Source: Heliocidaris erythrogramma
Lineage: Eukaryota > Echinodermata > Echinoidea > Camarodonta > Echinometridae
Assembly: GCA_025617745.1 (NCBI GenBank)
Contig: CM046863.1
Location: 56,557,829 to 56,621,828, forward strand
Direction of reading: 5' to 3'
DNA: 64,000 nucleotides
The position numbers and the translations under genes are program-made. Under the pieces are notes generated by a model. It was not told the DNA's origin and ran no database searches. It saw only the letters and a list, made by a program, of their open reading frames with translations. This document shows positions 32,701 to 44,909 of the stretch, piece by piece; the stretch's first letter is position 1, and each line of letters starts with the position of its first letter.

Positions 32701-33179
32701 ATATAATTCTACCTATATATTCCGATGTCGCTTACAAACTGTGCCCTAAAGTACACAAAATACCATATACCTAGCACAATGAGAGGCAGTGGAGCAGGGG
32801 GCAGGAGGGGCACAATTCCCTAAATTATACAAGAATGAGCAGTACGTGCCTCTAAATTTTAACAGGAAGGAGTAAAAAATTTCTAAAATGTTTCCAAAGC
32901 TCGCTTCAGTGCATTTACCATTGCCTTCTTATCATATTAGGAGAATCGCTGCTAGTCAAAATATCTTCATGAGACTATTTCACTCAACTGTAAAGTAGTT
33001 TTTATATAAAACCATGCTAAAACATAATATTAATGTGTCGAAAATGATCCTCGATAGTGTAAGGTAGCGGTATACTAATGTCTCAATGTGGCATTTTCAG
33101 CCTTGTTTTCACCCTTTTTGAAGGCGCCCCTTTTTGCTGATGCCCCCCCCCCCCACTTTGAAAGATGCTCCGCTGCCCC

Positions 33180-33480
33180 TGGGTTAACGCGGATAAAAGC
33201 AATTCACGGTTGCTTTATCATAAGATATGCTACCTTTTGTTGGGTTTCTACCAGAAATGGAACAAACCATCTCATAATATTACTGCGGTTTAGGTGACTG
33301 TAAGCTATGAGCATGCTTAGTGTACTAAGAGGTTTACATTTAATTTGTCGGACAGATATAATACACTTCAGGAGGTCTGCTGAAATACAACATTGGACTG
33401 CACATATTTGATTAATAGTACGATGTATGACTTTGAGTTTCTATCAGGCAGTGAGTCAATTACGACAATAGGATCTTTAT
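33180..33480 (+). repeat. Local TAG-tract family unit (without TAG tract)
   Basis: It matches 26040-26330: TTAACGCGGATAAAAGCAAT, ACCTTTTGTTGGGTTTCTAC, AGGTTTACAT.T.ATTTGTCGG and TCTGCTGAAATACA. Confidence 0.85.
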
Positions 33481-33489
33481 TAAATTACA

Positions 33490-34200
33490 TTTTTTATCAA
33501 CATCAGTTTAATATAATTTATTTTTCTATCGATATAAAAAAGCACAAACCAAAAACGGGAAAAAAATTATCTAACAAACAAAGAAACAAATGAAACATAA
33601 CAAAACAAAACTTGTCGAAAAAGAAGAGAGCGAAACAAAACGAAACAAAATCAGTATGGAATGATTACATTAAAATGATACGTTGAATTTGCACTAGGGA
33701 ACCTTCTAATTTTTTTCAGTGATCTTTACTTTGATTCCACTCGATGAAAATACATGAATCATAAATCAACATATCAATGAGTGTATATACAAAATAAAAC
33801 ATTTTATCATGTAAAATATTCAATATTATTATGAATAACTGAAATTCAAAACTGTAAAAGAAAACATGAAATAAAATTCGATTGCTGTAAAACATGTACA
33901 ATTCCGTCTGTTTACTGCTAATTGTGTTTTTAAAAACCTTTATTGAATTGAATTGAATTTAAAGGAAACAAAACAAGAAATATCTGAAAAATATCAATCA
34001 CTAGTTCATGTTGTAAAAAAATTGTAAAAAACAACAACAAACAAACAAACAAACAAACAAAAACAAACCTGTTGAAACATGCTTTCAGTCAAAATGAAAT
34101 GAGGACAAAATATCTTTTCTGTGCTGTTGCTAAACCATGCAAAATGAAAAAAAAAAGAAAAAGGAATTGACTAAAAATCATGATTTGCAAAGTATGAAGA
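33490..34200. other. Unassigned A-rich stretch
   Basis: Several AAACAAAC runs (34040-34070) and no exon or inverted repeat recognised. Confidence 0.6.
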
Positions 34201-34234
34201 GATTTGCATGGGGCAAAGGAACATCGGACATCCT

Positions 34235-34748
34235 ATCAGTCGTGGTAGTAAAACTAAAGGTAGTAGTAGTAGTTGTTGTTGTAGTTGTTGTAGTAGTAAA
34301 ACTACTACTAGTAGTAGCAGTAGTGGTGGTAGCAACAGCTCCAAGGGTAGATGCACTAGTTGGAGTAATGGTAGTGGTAGTAGTAATAGTAGTAGTAGAA
34401 GTATTAGTAGTAGTAGTAGTCGTAGTAATAGTAGTACAGTAGTAGCAGCAGTAGTAGTAGTTGTTGTAGAAGTATTATCATTATTAGTAGTAGTGTTATA
34501 GTAGTAGTAGTAGTAGTAGTAGTAGTAATAGTAGTAGAAGTATTAGTATTAGTATTAGAAGTAGCAGTAATAGTAATAGTTGTTGTAATTTTAGTTGTAG
34601 GTGTGTTTTTTTTTTTGTAGTAGTAGTGTTTGTTGTTATAGTAGGAGTAAGAGTAGTAGTAGTAGTAGTAGTAGCAGCAGCAACAGGAGTATTATAAGTA
34701 GTGGTAGTATAGTAGTAGTGGCAGTATTAGTAGTAGTAGTAATAATAA

Positions 34749-34786
<38 letters not shown>

Positions 34787-35280
34787 CTAGTTGTACTAGT
34801 AGAAGTATTATCATTATTAGTAGTAGTATTATAGTAGTAGTAGTAATAGTAGTAGAACTAGTATTAGTAGTATTAGTAGGAGCAGTATTAGTAATATTAA
34901 TTGTAATTTTAGTTGTTGTAGTAGTAGTAGTAGTAGTAGTATAGTAGTAGCAGTAGTAATAATAGTAATAGTATAGTAGTAGCTGTTGTAGAAGTAGTAG
35001 TAGTAGTAGTAGTAATAGTAGTAGAAGAAGTAGTAGTAGTAGTAGTAGTATCAGTGGTAGTAGTAGTAGTAGTAGTACATGTTGTTATTGTTGTTGTTTT
35101 TGTTGTAGCAACAGCAGCACTAACAAGAATGGTAATATTAATTAATATGGATAATGTAGATAATAGTAATTTTAGTAGGAGTTATGGTGACCATTATAGT
35201 GGTGATGGTGGTGGTAGTGGTAGCGGCATAGATAATAGTATAGTGGTGATGATAGTAGTGGTAGCGGAAGTGGTAAGCAG
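34235..35280. repeat. 1-kb TAG/TTG/TGG microsatellite block
   Basis: Long TAG runs mixed with TTG and TGG words. The family's flanking block follows at 35290-35480 (ATCAAGGTTAAAGGTT, CTACTAGAAG.GGAACAAACC). Confidence 0.9.
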
Positions 35281-35499
35281 AAGTGGTATCTTCTGTACAG
35301 AAGATAGACAGTAAATACATTGCATGTTAATTTTCCTGTTTCTTGCTCTCTCCTAATGCCTGTTTACAATAAATGCACGTCATCAAGGTTAAAGGTTAGA
35401 AATTAGCACAAAAGAATTTCATGGTCTCTTCATAATCTTTCATTGGGTTACTACTAGAAGCGGAACAAACCACCCCAAAATATGATATTGCCTTTTGCA

Positions 35500-36230
35500 G
35501 TCAGTTTGAAATTTAGTTTGCATTTGGAAGGGCGACCGATACACATCGGGAGCAAAATTAGAGTTTTTAACAATTAGGCAGTTATCTATTAGATTTCATC
35601 ACTGATCTACTTGTATTCCTGATGAAACCTATTTTCTACGAAGACAATAAAAACATACACTCTCCTTGGGAGGAATGTAGTTTTATATGACATTGGATTC
35701 ATCAACAGGACACTATTCGTCATTTCTTCATGCAGCACTGTTATTCATCGAAGTTAAAAACAAAAGCCTTCTCTATATCCAGACACAAAACGTGGAATTT
35801 AAAGGCACGTTTGCCTTTTGTCTAAATTTAATATATGTCCTTTAAAATAAACTAATTCTGGAACCGAGTGGTGTAAGTGGAACTTTCAGTCGGAACTCCA
35901 ACTAAATCTTTTGAATTTAGTGGGAGTCATCAGTTCGACGACATACCAGAAAACCCGTCACTTCGTTTTGCAGCACAGCTATGAATCATACTATCCCGGA
36001 GCATTGGCCGTAACAATTTGACCATTATCCCCAGAAACTATTTTCATTGGATCAGAAAGCAGAAAGTGGACATTTTGATTTTTACACCTGTCAAGACAAG
36101 ACAATTGAAAGTAAGTAGACACTCATATTTTTCTTCTAAAAGTACTGGATAGCATCTAGAACTAACGGGGTTTTTTTTGTCCCCCCCCCCCCCCCCCATG
36201 AGGGTTTCTGACTCATAATAGTCATGACGC
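35500..36230. other. Unassigned stretch
   Basis: No gene recognised. Contains a poly-C run at 36181-36197. Confidence 0.5.
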
Positions 36231-36234
36231 ATAG

Positions 36235-36680
36235 GAAAATATGCAAATCAAAATGTGCGGCATGAACCGCAATCCAGCTGATCAAAGAACACCATGAACA
36301 CTGGCGGTGTTTGGTATGAATATTCATAAAGATCGAGTTATAGGTCGGTCCCATCATATTTTATTGATACATGTCTGTAAAAAAAAATCTTCAACAACAA
36401 CAAACAACAAGAAGCACAGGGCGATTCCAATATATTAAAATAAATTGCAAGTTATCCGCTTTCATATGCAAATCAAACGGTGCAGCAGCAGTCATGGCAT
36501 AGGCGATGGAGCTGATTGGTGTATGTAAGAAGAAAACTGACGACGCTTAGTTTGAATATTCATAACAATTTTGCATGGGACGATTTCTAGATATTAAATT
36601 ACAAGGAACTTATACGCATTCATATGCAAATTAATGGGTGCAGTTTTGTAGATGCATGTTGATTGGACCGCTCCTCAACG
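36235..36680. repeat. Three diverged units with ATGCAAAT and GCTGAT words
   Basis: ATATGCAAAT begins near 36239, 36466 and 36621. Each is followed by a (G/C)GGTGCAG-like word and then a CTGAT or TTGATTGG word about 35-45 bases on, with GAATATTCATAA between units. Spacing is irregular. Confidence 0.5.
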
Positions 36681-36933
36681 CAAATTGGGTCGACCAGTTG
36701 CAGCAACGCTGATGTTGAACTGGGAAAATAGTCTAGCCGACTAGTAAACATCTGTGCACCTTTTCATTAAAAAAAAACATGGAATGTGGCATATGTTTGA
36801 TGTTCATCAATTCTCGATAGAGGGCCACCTATAATTCTTGCCTTGAGGTCAGTTTTGCCTTTTTAAAAAAATTGTCCACACGTGGTATATTTTCTACATG
36901 GCTAGCTCAGAAACTCAAAGTTCTGACAAGTGC

Positions 36934-37225
36934 TTAATGGGATACTTAACCGCAGATTGTGGGCGTTTTTATGCCGCAAGAGGGCACCGTGATCGTTACC
37001 TGATCATGCCGTTGCCCCGCGGGAGCAAACTTCGAACTTCGCCGCGCAACATGCACGCTCCGCCTGAACTCGAGCTCTCGTGCGAGATTCGGTCGGCTTC
37101 GTGCAGTTCGAAATGTAATCCCAGTAGTCCAACGGACGCGTTCGACGCACATACTTTGTGTACGAGTGAATGGGGCTTACGCAATCCTGACTTTCCCCAC
37201 GGTTGCCGGTGGCGTATCCCTTTAA
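36934..37225. mobile_element. TTAA-bounded MITE, copy A (292 bp)
   Basis: The ends are TTAATGGGATACTTAAC and, inverted, TTAAAGGGATACGCCAC. The inner part CAGATTGTGG.CGTT and GAGGGCACCGTGATCGTTAC recurs inverted at 50636-50808. It gives open frames on both strands but nothing protein-like was recognised. Confidence 0.8.
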
Positions 37226-37469
37226 GATGCCCACGTTTTCCAATAAAGTTGCATTCCAATTATTATGAAGCCACTGATATGCTATACAGCCCTGAACCCC
37301 CCCCCCCCAAAAAAAAAAAAAAAAAACCCCACAAAACTATTAAACCAGCTCTTTTTAAAGGCGTATATGGAAAGTCTTGGCTATCAGTAATTGAACTTTC
37401 AAATTGATTTATTCTAGCTATAATGAGTGGATAACTGCTCCCTAAAACAATTATCCTATACAATATCTA

Positions 37470-37700
37470 ACCCCTCGGACAATCACCCCAGGTAATTCCC
37501 ACCCCCACCCCCTCGACAATTATTCATAAAGGACAATTAGATCTAAAGGCATGCACCCCCAAATGGATGGATACTTCAAATTAACTAGCAAAATTAAAAT
37601 ATCCTGGAGGGTAATTGTCCTGGGGATATTCACCAGGGGTAGGCAGGTTTTCAAACAAATGTTCAGACATTAACGGTCTCTGGGATAATCGTCCAGAAGG
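37470..37700. repeat. Stretch with repeated GGACAATTA/GGTAATTGTCC words
   Basis: GGACAATCACCCCAGGTAAT, GACAATTAGAT and GGGTAATTGTCCTGGGGAT appear in both orientations, suggesting a decayed inverted-repeat element. Confidence 0.4.
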
Positions 37701-37879
37701 TATGCCTGATTGTTTGGTTAAGCCATTTTCACTTTACTAGAGGCAGTTTGTTCAGTTCTCACTGGTGGTAAAATTGATACCTCTGATGATATCAGCCATT
37801 CCTTGTGGCAGGCATGCTGTCCATAAGGGGCTGCATTTTTTCTCTTTCTTCACAGGGCTGTATATGAGTACAATGCTTC

Positions 37880-37975
37880 TAATTATGATAATAATAATAA
37901 TAATAATACATTTATAAAGCGCAGTAACTATCCAACAATTTGTATATATTCTACTGCGCTGCATGAGTTCCTGAT
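37880..37975 (-). repeat. SINE-like 3' end
   Basis: (ATA)n followed by CATTTATAAAGCGCAGTAA. The same end type is at 39290-39350, and in the other direction at 46600-46665 (GCGCTCTATAAATATAC, then (TTA)n). Confidence 0.5.
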
Positions 37976-38042
37976 ATGCTTGTTATTAATTGAATAGATA
38001 CGCAGTAAAACATTATGGCCCTTATTCTGAACTCCAGTTTAA

Positions 38043-38608
38043 TTGAAATCAACAAAATACATAGCGCAGGTGCCCATTCTTATAAAATAGCCCTATAGAT
38101 TCCGTGGGCCTATATGCAACATAATACTATTTTTAAATTTCGATTTTCTTTTTTTTTTCTTTTAATGATATTAAGGCTAAATTTTAAAATCAAGGTCAAA
38201 CAACAAACTCATTTTACGGTCCCATTGGTTCCTTCAATGAGATAGATCTTGTATATCATGTATATTGATTCGATTTACTTCCTTTATAGTGCATGCTGTA
38301 AAGATAAAATGTAAAATTATAATAGGCATATTCTAACAATTCGGCAACCATTCTTTTGGTGACCATCTTGATGATTAGCAAAGAGAACGAGTCAAATACA
38401 ACAATAATTGTTTTTAATTTGACATTCCGTTGGCCGCTGTGCCCCTATAGTGGTGTGTTTTTTCATATGACCTTGATTTCAAAATTGCAGTCTACCGTAA
38501 AAAAATAATAAACCAAAATATTAAAACGATCTTATCTCACACATAATATTTTGGGGGACCCTTTTTGTCATTATGGGCACCTGCGCTATACATTTCGTTG
38601 ATTTCAAA
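38043..38608. mobile_element. 566-bp element with 34-bp inverted ends
   Basis: The left end TTGAAATCAACAAAATACAT..AGCGCAGGTGCCCA is mirrored at the right by TGGGCACCTGCGCTATACAT..GTTGATTTCAAA. An inner AAATCAAGGTCA pair is also inverted. One end-like copy occurs at 62495-62530. Confidence 0.8.
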
Positions 38609-39289
38609 GATGTGATGTTGCACTGTTCACAATTAAAAGTGTTTTACTTCATGTAAAAGTAAAACATAAAAGTTTGAGGTTCATAAAATACACCATGGTT
38701 AGAAATTTATTAGACAAATGAATACTTCCACTAATCGCAAGAAAATAGGGATTAGAATACGAAGAATGCAGCTCACAAGTCACATGTCATCGTTATTATT
38801 ATTCCAGGTTCCGAATTAGCCAGATTTGAAAACATGTATATTGTGATGTTATAAATTACTGTTTTGAAGCAAAGATCACAAATGATGTCCCTAAAAATGC
38901 GCCCGTTAAAGGGAAGGGGATCCGAGCCAATGATGATCCAGCAAGAATATTACCCTTCAAGGTCCGAATTTGCGTTAGGGGAGGGGGGGGGGGGGGGTGG
39001 TCATGGCAACGACTGTTCGATCAATCAGTCTCTTCATGAATTGTAAATTATGACTCTGATTGACATTTATTATTTCTATAAATTGGAGTGTCATTCAGAC
39101 AAATACAGTGAATTTATAGAAACTTGCAAGTGAGCGAAGTGAGCGAGCTAACAAATTGGCCTACGTTAGTCTTGATTTTATGCTTTTTAGACATGCTCTT
39201 TTTATAATTTATACATAAGCTAATGGCTTTAATGTTTGAAGGGATTTCCGATGAACTTTTAAAGCATATGGCGTTACACTCTTTTGGCC

Positions 39290-39400
39290 TTGATAATAAT
39301 AATACATAACATTTATATTGCGCTTAATATAATGTTTCTAAGCGCCGATGTAGTATTATTATCCTGGCTTTAGCCCAGCTGCCCTATAAGGCGCGTATAT
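39290..39400 (-). repeat. SINE-like 3' end, second copy
   Basis: GATAATAATAATACATAACA, then TTTATATTGCGCTTAATAT and CTAAGCGCC. Confidence 0.5.
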
Positions 39401-40080
39401 AACGAGGCGCGTATATTGATACGTGGCCAAATACTCCCAAATAACCCATGTTCACTATTGAAGGTTGGCTTCAAAATTTTAACTTAACAAGACAATAACA
39501 GGAAAATATTTGAAAATTAATCATAACTTATGATGTTATAAGAGCAATAGATTACCTTGATAGATGGATAGATTCACGTTGATTGAAAAGTCAGTTAGTT
39601 TATCATGCCTCTTTTTCATTTGTGAGGTTGGAGAAATACCCCTTGCGCCCCTGCACATTGGCTAGTGGTCCGCTTCGATAGGATTGCAGATAAGAATAGG
39701 ATCATCTTGAGTTCTACCAGTTATCAGTATAAATTATTGCAATAATACCAAACTATGTATCTTCAGTTTAAGGTATGATATATAAAAAATGCGCAATGTC
39801 AATTTAATCTAAATCATTTCACAACAGTTGCTGATGTTCGTCCATCGATGTAGTTATGTACTTATCTTTCTTGTTTGGACGTATATGTGATACCAAACTC
39901 TGAACTTCTATCATTCATTCAAGTCGGAACCAAATGCCGTCCAAAGTAGGTCTTGTACTTATAATGCCATAATGCATATTCTCAACGAAAATAAAACACA
40001 ACCACAAAAGCTAAAAAAGAGATAGAACTGTCCTACCGTACCCGAAAGTTCCCCTAATCTACTATGGGGCGCCAAGTGTA
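39400..40080. other. Unassigned stretch
   Basis: No exon or repeat recognised. Confidence 0.5.
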
Positions 40081-40099
40081 AAGCCACGTATTCCGTCCA

Positions 40100-41375
40100 A
40101 GTTTACACAATTTCGTACGAATTTTTTTACAAAATGCAATTTTGTACACGAAATACTTTTTCGTTGGTTCGTCATGTAATTGCGTTCACAAAATTAATTT
40201 CGTAACCACGAAATACAGTTTCGCTGTACGAAATGTAAATTGCGCACACGAAATCCATTTCGTTGCAACGAAATGACTTTTGGGACCGAACGAAAATTAT
40301 TTAGTCGCGACGAAATAAATTTCGTGTACACAAAATTGCTTTCGTTGAACGAAATCCATTATGTGTGCAACTTAACGCAATTCCGTACACGAAATTTATT
40401 TCGTTCGGTACGGAATACATTTCGTTGCCACGAAATAACTTTTGTGTACACGAAATTTATTTCGTTCGGGACGGAATACATTTCGTTGCGACGAAATAAC
40501 TTTTGTGTACACGAAATTGATTTCGTTCGGTACGGAATACATTTCGTTGCTATGAAGTAACTTTTGTGTACACGAAATTGATTTCGTTCGGGACGGAATA
40601 CATTTCGTTGCGACGAAATAACTTTTGTGTACACGAAATTGATTTCGTTCGGTACGGAATACATTTCGTTGCGACGAAATAACTTTTGTGTACACGAAAT
40701 TTATTTCGTTCGGGACGGAATACATTTCGTTGCGACGAAATAACTTTTGTGTACACAAAATTGATTTCGTTCGGTACGGAATACATTTCGTTGCGACGAA
40801 ATAACTTTTGTGTACACGAAATTTATTTCGTTCGGGACGGAATACATTTCGTTGCGACGAAATAACTTTTGTGTACACAAAATTGATTTCGTTCGGTACG
40901 GAATACATTTCGTTGCGACGAAATAACTTTTGTGTACACGAAATTTATTTCGTTCGGGACGGAATACATTTCGTTGCGACAAAATAACTTTTGTGTAGAC
41001 GAAATTGATTTCGTTCGGGACGGAAAACATTTCGTTGCGACGAAATAACTTTTGTGTACACGAAATTGATTTCGTTCGGGACGGAATACATTTCGTTGCC
41101 ACGAAATAACTTTTGTGTACACGAAATTGATTTCGTTCGGGACGGAATACATTTCGTTGCCACGAAATAACTTTTGTGTACACGAAATTTATTTCGTTTG
41201 GTACGGAATACATTTCGTTGCGACGAAATAACTTTTGTGTACACGAAATTTTTTTCGTGGTACACAAAATTCATTTCGTAATCGTTTCTCTTGCTTTTGT
41301 AATCGTTACTCTTGATTTTGTAATCGTTACCCTTGATTTCGTTATCGTTTATTTTGATTCTGTAATCGAAATAAC
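40100..41375. repeat. 61-bp higher-order array built of ~20-bp palindromic monomers
   Basis: TTTTGTGTACACGAAATT recurs every 61 bases from about 40441 to 41245, about 14 units. Each unit has three ~20-base parts, each with GAAAT..ATTTC or a close variant: ACGAAATAACTTTTGTGTAC, ACGAAATTGATTTCGTTCGG and GGAATACATTTCGTTGCG. Both flanks (40100-40380, 41270-41375) hold diverged ~20-base monomers (such as TTTTGTAATCGTTACTCTTG). Because 61 is not a multiple of three, all three minus-strand frames cycle through one 61-residue series and stay open. Confidence 0.93.
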
Positions 41376-41399
41376 TAATATTGCTATCGAGCCAAAGAC

Positions 41400-43400
41400 T
41401 TTAAATAGTATCAAGACAGATTACTCTGACTCTACCTTTTTCAAGTCTGATGTTTGCACAAGAAAAAGGATGGATAGTTAAAAAAACATTTCTTGAACCT
41501 TTTTTGTCAATAAATGCCGATATGAATCCCTTGGATCATGCCTGCTTTTTGACAGAGTCATCTGCCATAGGGTTAACACGTGAAAACATGGATTTTAAAA
41601 ATGATTATAGTTCCTCTAGTATTACCTTGAATTTAGTGCAAATGTGGCTTACATGTAATTTGAGACTCTGAAAAGGCTTAATGAAGGCTCAAAAGGTGCA
41701 AGGGACCCCGCATAAATCCCCGGGAATATGCATGCTTTTGGCCTTCCATCTCCCATAGGAGGGGGGGGGGGGGGGGGGGGGGGGGGGTTAGTGGCAAATT
41801 TTTTTCATCTCGCCAGCCCTCCGAAAGTCGCTCAGTGAAGGGGTGTAGGGTATCAGATATTATTAGTCCAGTTTTCCTCCATAATTCTCTGACAAGCCAA
41901 AAGAGTTATCAGTTCTAAAAGGGCAATACAATTTTATTTAAAAGCCTCCTAAATCCGCCACTGATCCATGCCCGGACTGTGAGGTCAGTCTTGCGAGGTG
42001 GGCCTTTTTACAACTTTTTCTCGGAGGGTTAATAGAACGACATTGTTAGGCTCTTGGGCTTCCAAACTAAATTTGGTGCTCGATCCGGGTTTTTTCACAA
42101 TTTAGGCAAGATCCCGTATATGCCAACTTGGGTTGGCATATACGGATGTATGTGAAGAATATAATTGCATAGTGTTGGTGGTCGATCTCATTAAATTGAA
42201 AGATTGGGGGGGGGGGAGCAATAAGAGATCATTTTTATTTTATTTTCTTTTTGTTCCAATTGCTTTATTTTTACTGTTTGTTTTTGTTGGGTTTTTTTTT
42301 TTTTTTTTTTGCTCAGTGATTTTTTTAAAATCATTTCAATCACTTGTAATTGTTGTAATTTCTGTTGATTTCGTAATAAAAACACAAATTAAAAAAATAA
42401 GAGATCATTATTTTTTCCTCAATTCTATTGGAGTCATTTTTACAGATCTGTTGTAAGAGAGAAAAGAGAGTATGAGAAAAATGAGGGGGGGGGGGAGACA
42501 AAGAGAGATGGGGCAAAAGTAATGGGATATTCCTACAAAGACAGAATAGGATTGGTAATAATTAAATTATATCATCAGCTGCTATATTTTTGGTTACTAG
42601 TTAATTCAATTCAAAACACGGAGGCCATCCCCCTTTTCGTACAATCGGTAAAGGCCCTATTGCGTTCGTGATGGCTTCGGAGCAAGCCCCTACTATTTTC
42701 TTAGCCTGTCGTCTCACATTTCTACAGCAGAATAATATTACAAATAACTTACCGTATATTTGGTTATATTGGTGGCGTATCCAGGGATGCAAGGAGAGGG
42801 GAAGGCTCACGCCTGACAAAAAAAATCGTCAGATGCATTCTATTTTGAAAAATTAGGACAAGCAAGGAAAAAATGTATCAGTATCCAGATTCTTTCTGTG
42901 GGAGGGGGGGGGGGGGTACACATTTCCTTTCATTTGATGTGTAACTAAGATATGTCAGATTTGGTTTTGGCTGGCACATAGGGGCACGTACATTCCTGGA
43001 TATATAATCTTGGATACGCCACTCGCAAGCGCACATCGATCTTTACAATCGCGCACACAGAAAATCGGGACTTTTCCGTGTATGCCACAGGGACCGAATT
43101 TTTAAGGACAAAACTCTTTTGGGGAGATGTCAGCGCCCGCGGCGACCAGGAAATGTACACATTGACTCCGATAGCTCGTTTCGCGGGAATCAACAGTAAA
43201 TTACGGATTTGATTTTTGGAAATATCTTTTCCAACATCGGTGAGTTGAATTTATTGTATTTCTTGGATATTTTGTGGTCGGTTTTTGTAAATTAAATGCC
43301 GATTTTGAGTGAATGTTTGTGACTTTTGTGCAGTGGTGTTTTAAAAAGTTGAGGTGTATGACTGCCTCCATTATACACACGAAGTAGGCCTATAGGAATG
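41400..43400. other. Unassigned stretch with poly-G and poly-T runs
   Basis: No gene recognised. Contains poly-G runs at 41760-41787, 42207-42215 and 42902-42916, and the fragment CTCGCCAGCCCTCCGAAA near 41809 that recurs at 61212. Confidence 0.5.
42114..42145. other. Perfect 14-bp hairpin with 4-base loop
   Basis: CCGTATATGCCAAC, TTGG, GTTGGCATATACGG. Probably the collapsed end of a palindromic element; no transcription context is seen. Confidence 0.85.
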
Positions 43401-43431
43401 TAGCTATGAGTGCTATCCACATGAAATCAAT

Positions 43432-44454
43432 ATGGATTCAACATGCCATGTATTTCCGAATATCCAACCTTTTATATAATAACAATACTACTACAACAAC
43501 CACCCACCACCTTAGACTTATACTGCTACTAGTAGTACTTGCATGTATAATATACTACTGTTACACTATTGCTACTCCTACTATTACTATACTACTACTA
43601 CTACTACTGCAGCAACAACAACTTCTGTTGAAACTACTTCTACTACTACTACTATTATTTCTACTTCTACTACATTTACTACTTCTACTACTACTTTTAC
43701 TACTACGATGACGACGATGACGAGCACAGATTATGAAAAAAACTGATGTTCATTTAGTCGTAACTGACTCACTGCCTGGTAGAAGCTTAAAGTCAATCAC
43801 CGTACTATTAATCAAATAATGTGCAGTCCAATGTATTTCAGCAGACCCACTGAAGTGTATACTATATATATCCGACAAATAACATGTAAACCTCTTACAC
43901 TAACCATGCATGCTCACAAAAGCTTACACCAAAACCACAGTAATATTATGCGATGGTTTGTTCCCCTTCTGCATGGTAGAAACCCAACAAAAGGCAGCAT
44001 ATCTTACGATAAAGCAACCGTGAATTGCTTTTAACCGTGTTAACCTTAAACCGGATGGGGTGTTTTAATCATTACACATGTACTAGTATTTGAAATTGAG
44101 AAGAGAATACAACAGGGATAAAACATGCCATGTATTTCCTGCTCTCGCACTTCTATCCAATAACTATACTAGTACTACCGCCACTACTACTAATACGACT
44201 ACTACTTCTACTACTACTATACTACTAATACTACTATAAATATTTATGTGGTACAAATCATGCAAACATGCCATCCGCCTTTATAAGTGACGTACCTGGT
44301 ACAATTGCAACTTTCTCACTATGATGTTTATTTTAGTACTCTGTCAAATGCTTTCCTTTTCTTTGTCAAACCTTGTTGGACAGATAATGTTATTTACCTC
44401 TTGTATTGTATTCTAATTTTCTTGAATAAAAAAATGATATCAACAAAACTACTT

Positions 44455-44493
<39 letters not shown>

Positions 44494-44908
44494 TTTCGAC
44501 TGTAATCGTACCCGAAATCGTTCATACTCAAAATAATTAAATCAACTTGTAATCTCTTGGTACTCTCTTTAATGAAAATTCGCAATTTTCGACACAGGGA
44601 TATTACTGGAGGGTTTGTTCCTCCTCTGGAAAAAAAGGTAGCATATTTCATGAGCGAACGAAATGTTTTCTTAAGAAAGATTAGATTTTGGCTTGATGAC
44701 GTGTAATAATATGTCAACATTATTTTGTTTGAAGCAAGCATTGCCATTGGAACAAAATACAACATGGATTCAACGTGCAGCTTCTTTACTCTGTTATTAC
44801 TATTACACTACTGTTACTAAAATCATATGTAGGAATACTTCTACCGCAGTTAGTACTCATCATATATTCAGAGCCACAAACATTTAGGCTCCGAGAAATT
44901 AAACCCAG
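43432..44908 (-). repeat. Right arm of the 1.47-kb inverted duplication
   Basis: The reverse complement of 25199-26663 starts at ATGGATTCAACATGCCATGT and ends at CTCCGAGAAATTAAACC. The longer TAC tract at 44450-44485 is the main difference seen. Confidence 0.9.
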
Positions 44909-44909
44909 A

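Noticed and set aside
36898-37407. A 169-codon plus-strand frame
   Set aside because: It lies mainly within the TTAA-bounded MITE 36934-37225 and runs into a poly-C/poly-A stretch; open frames occur on both strands there.
42114-42145. Rho-independent terminator
   Set aside because: The hairpin is perfect but the DNA is eukaryotic and there is no following T run or upstream gene.
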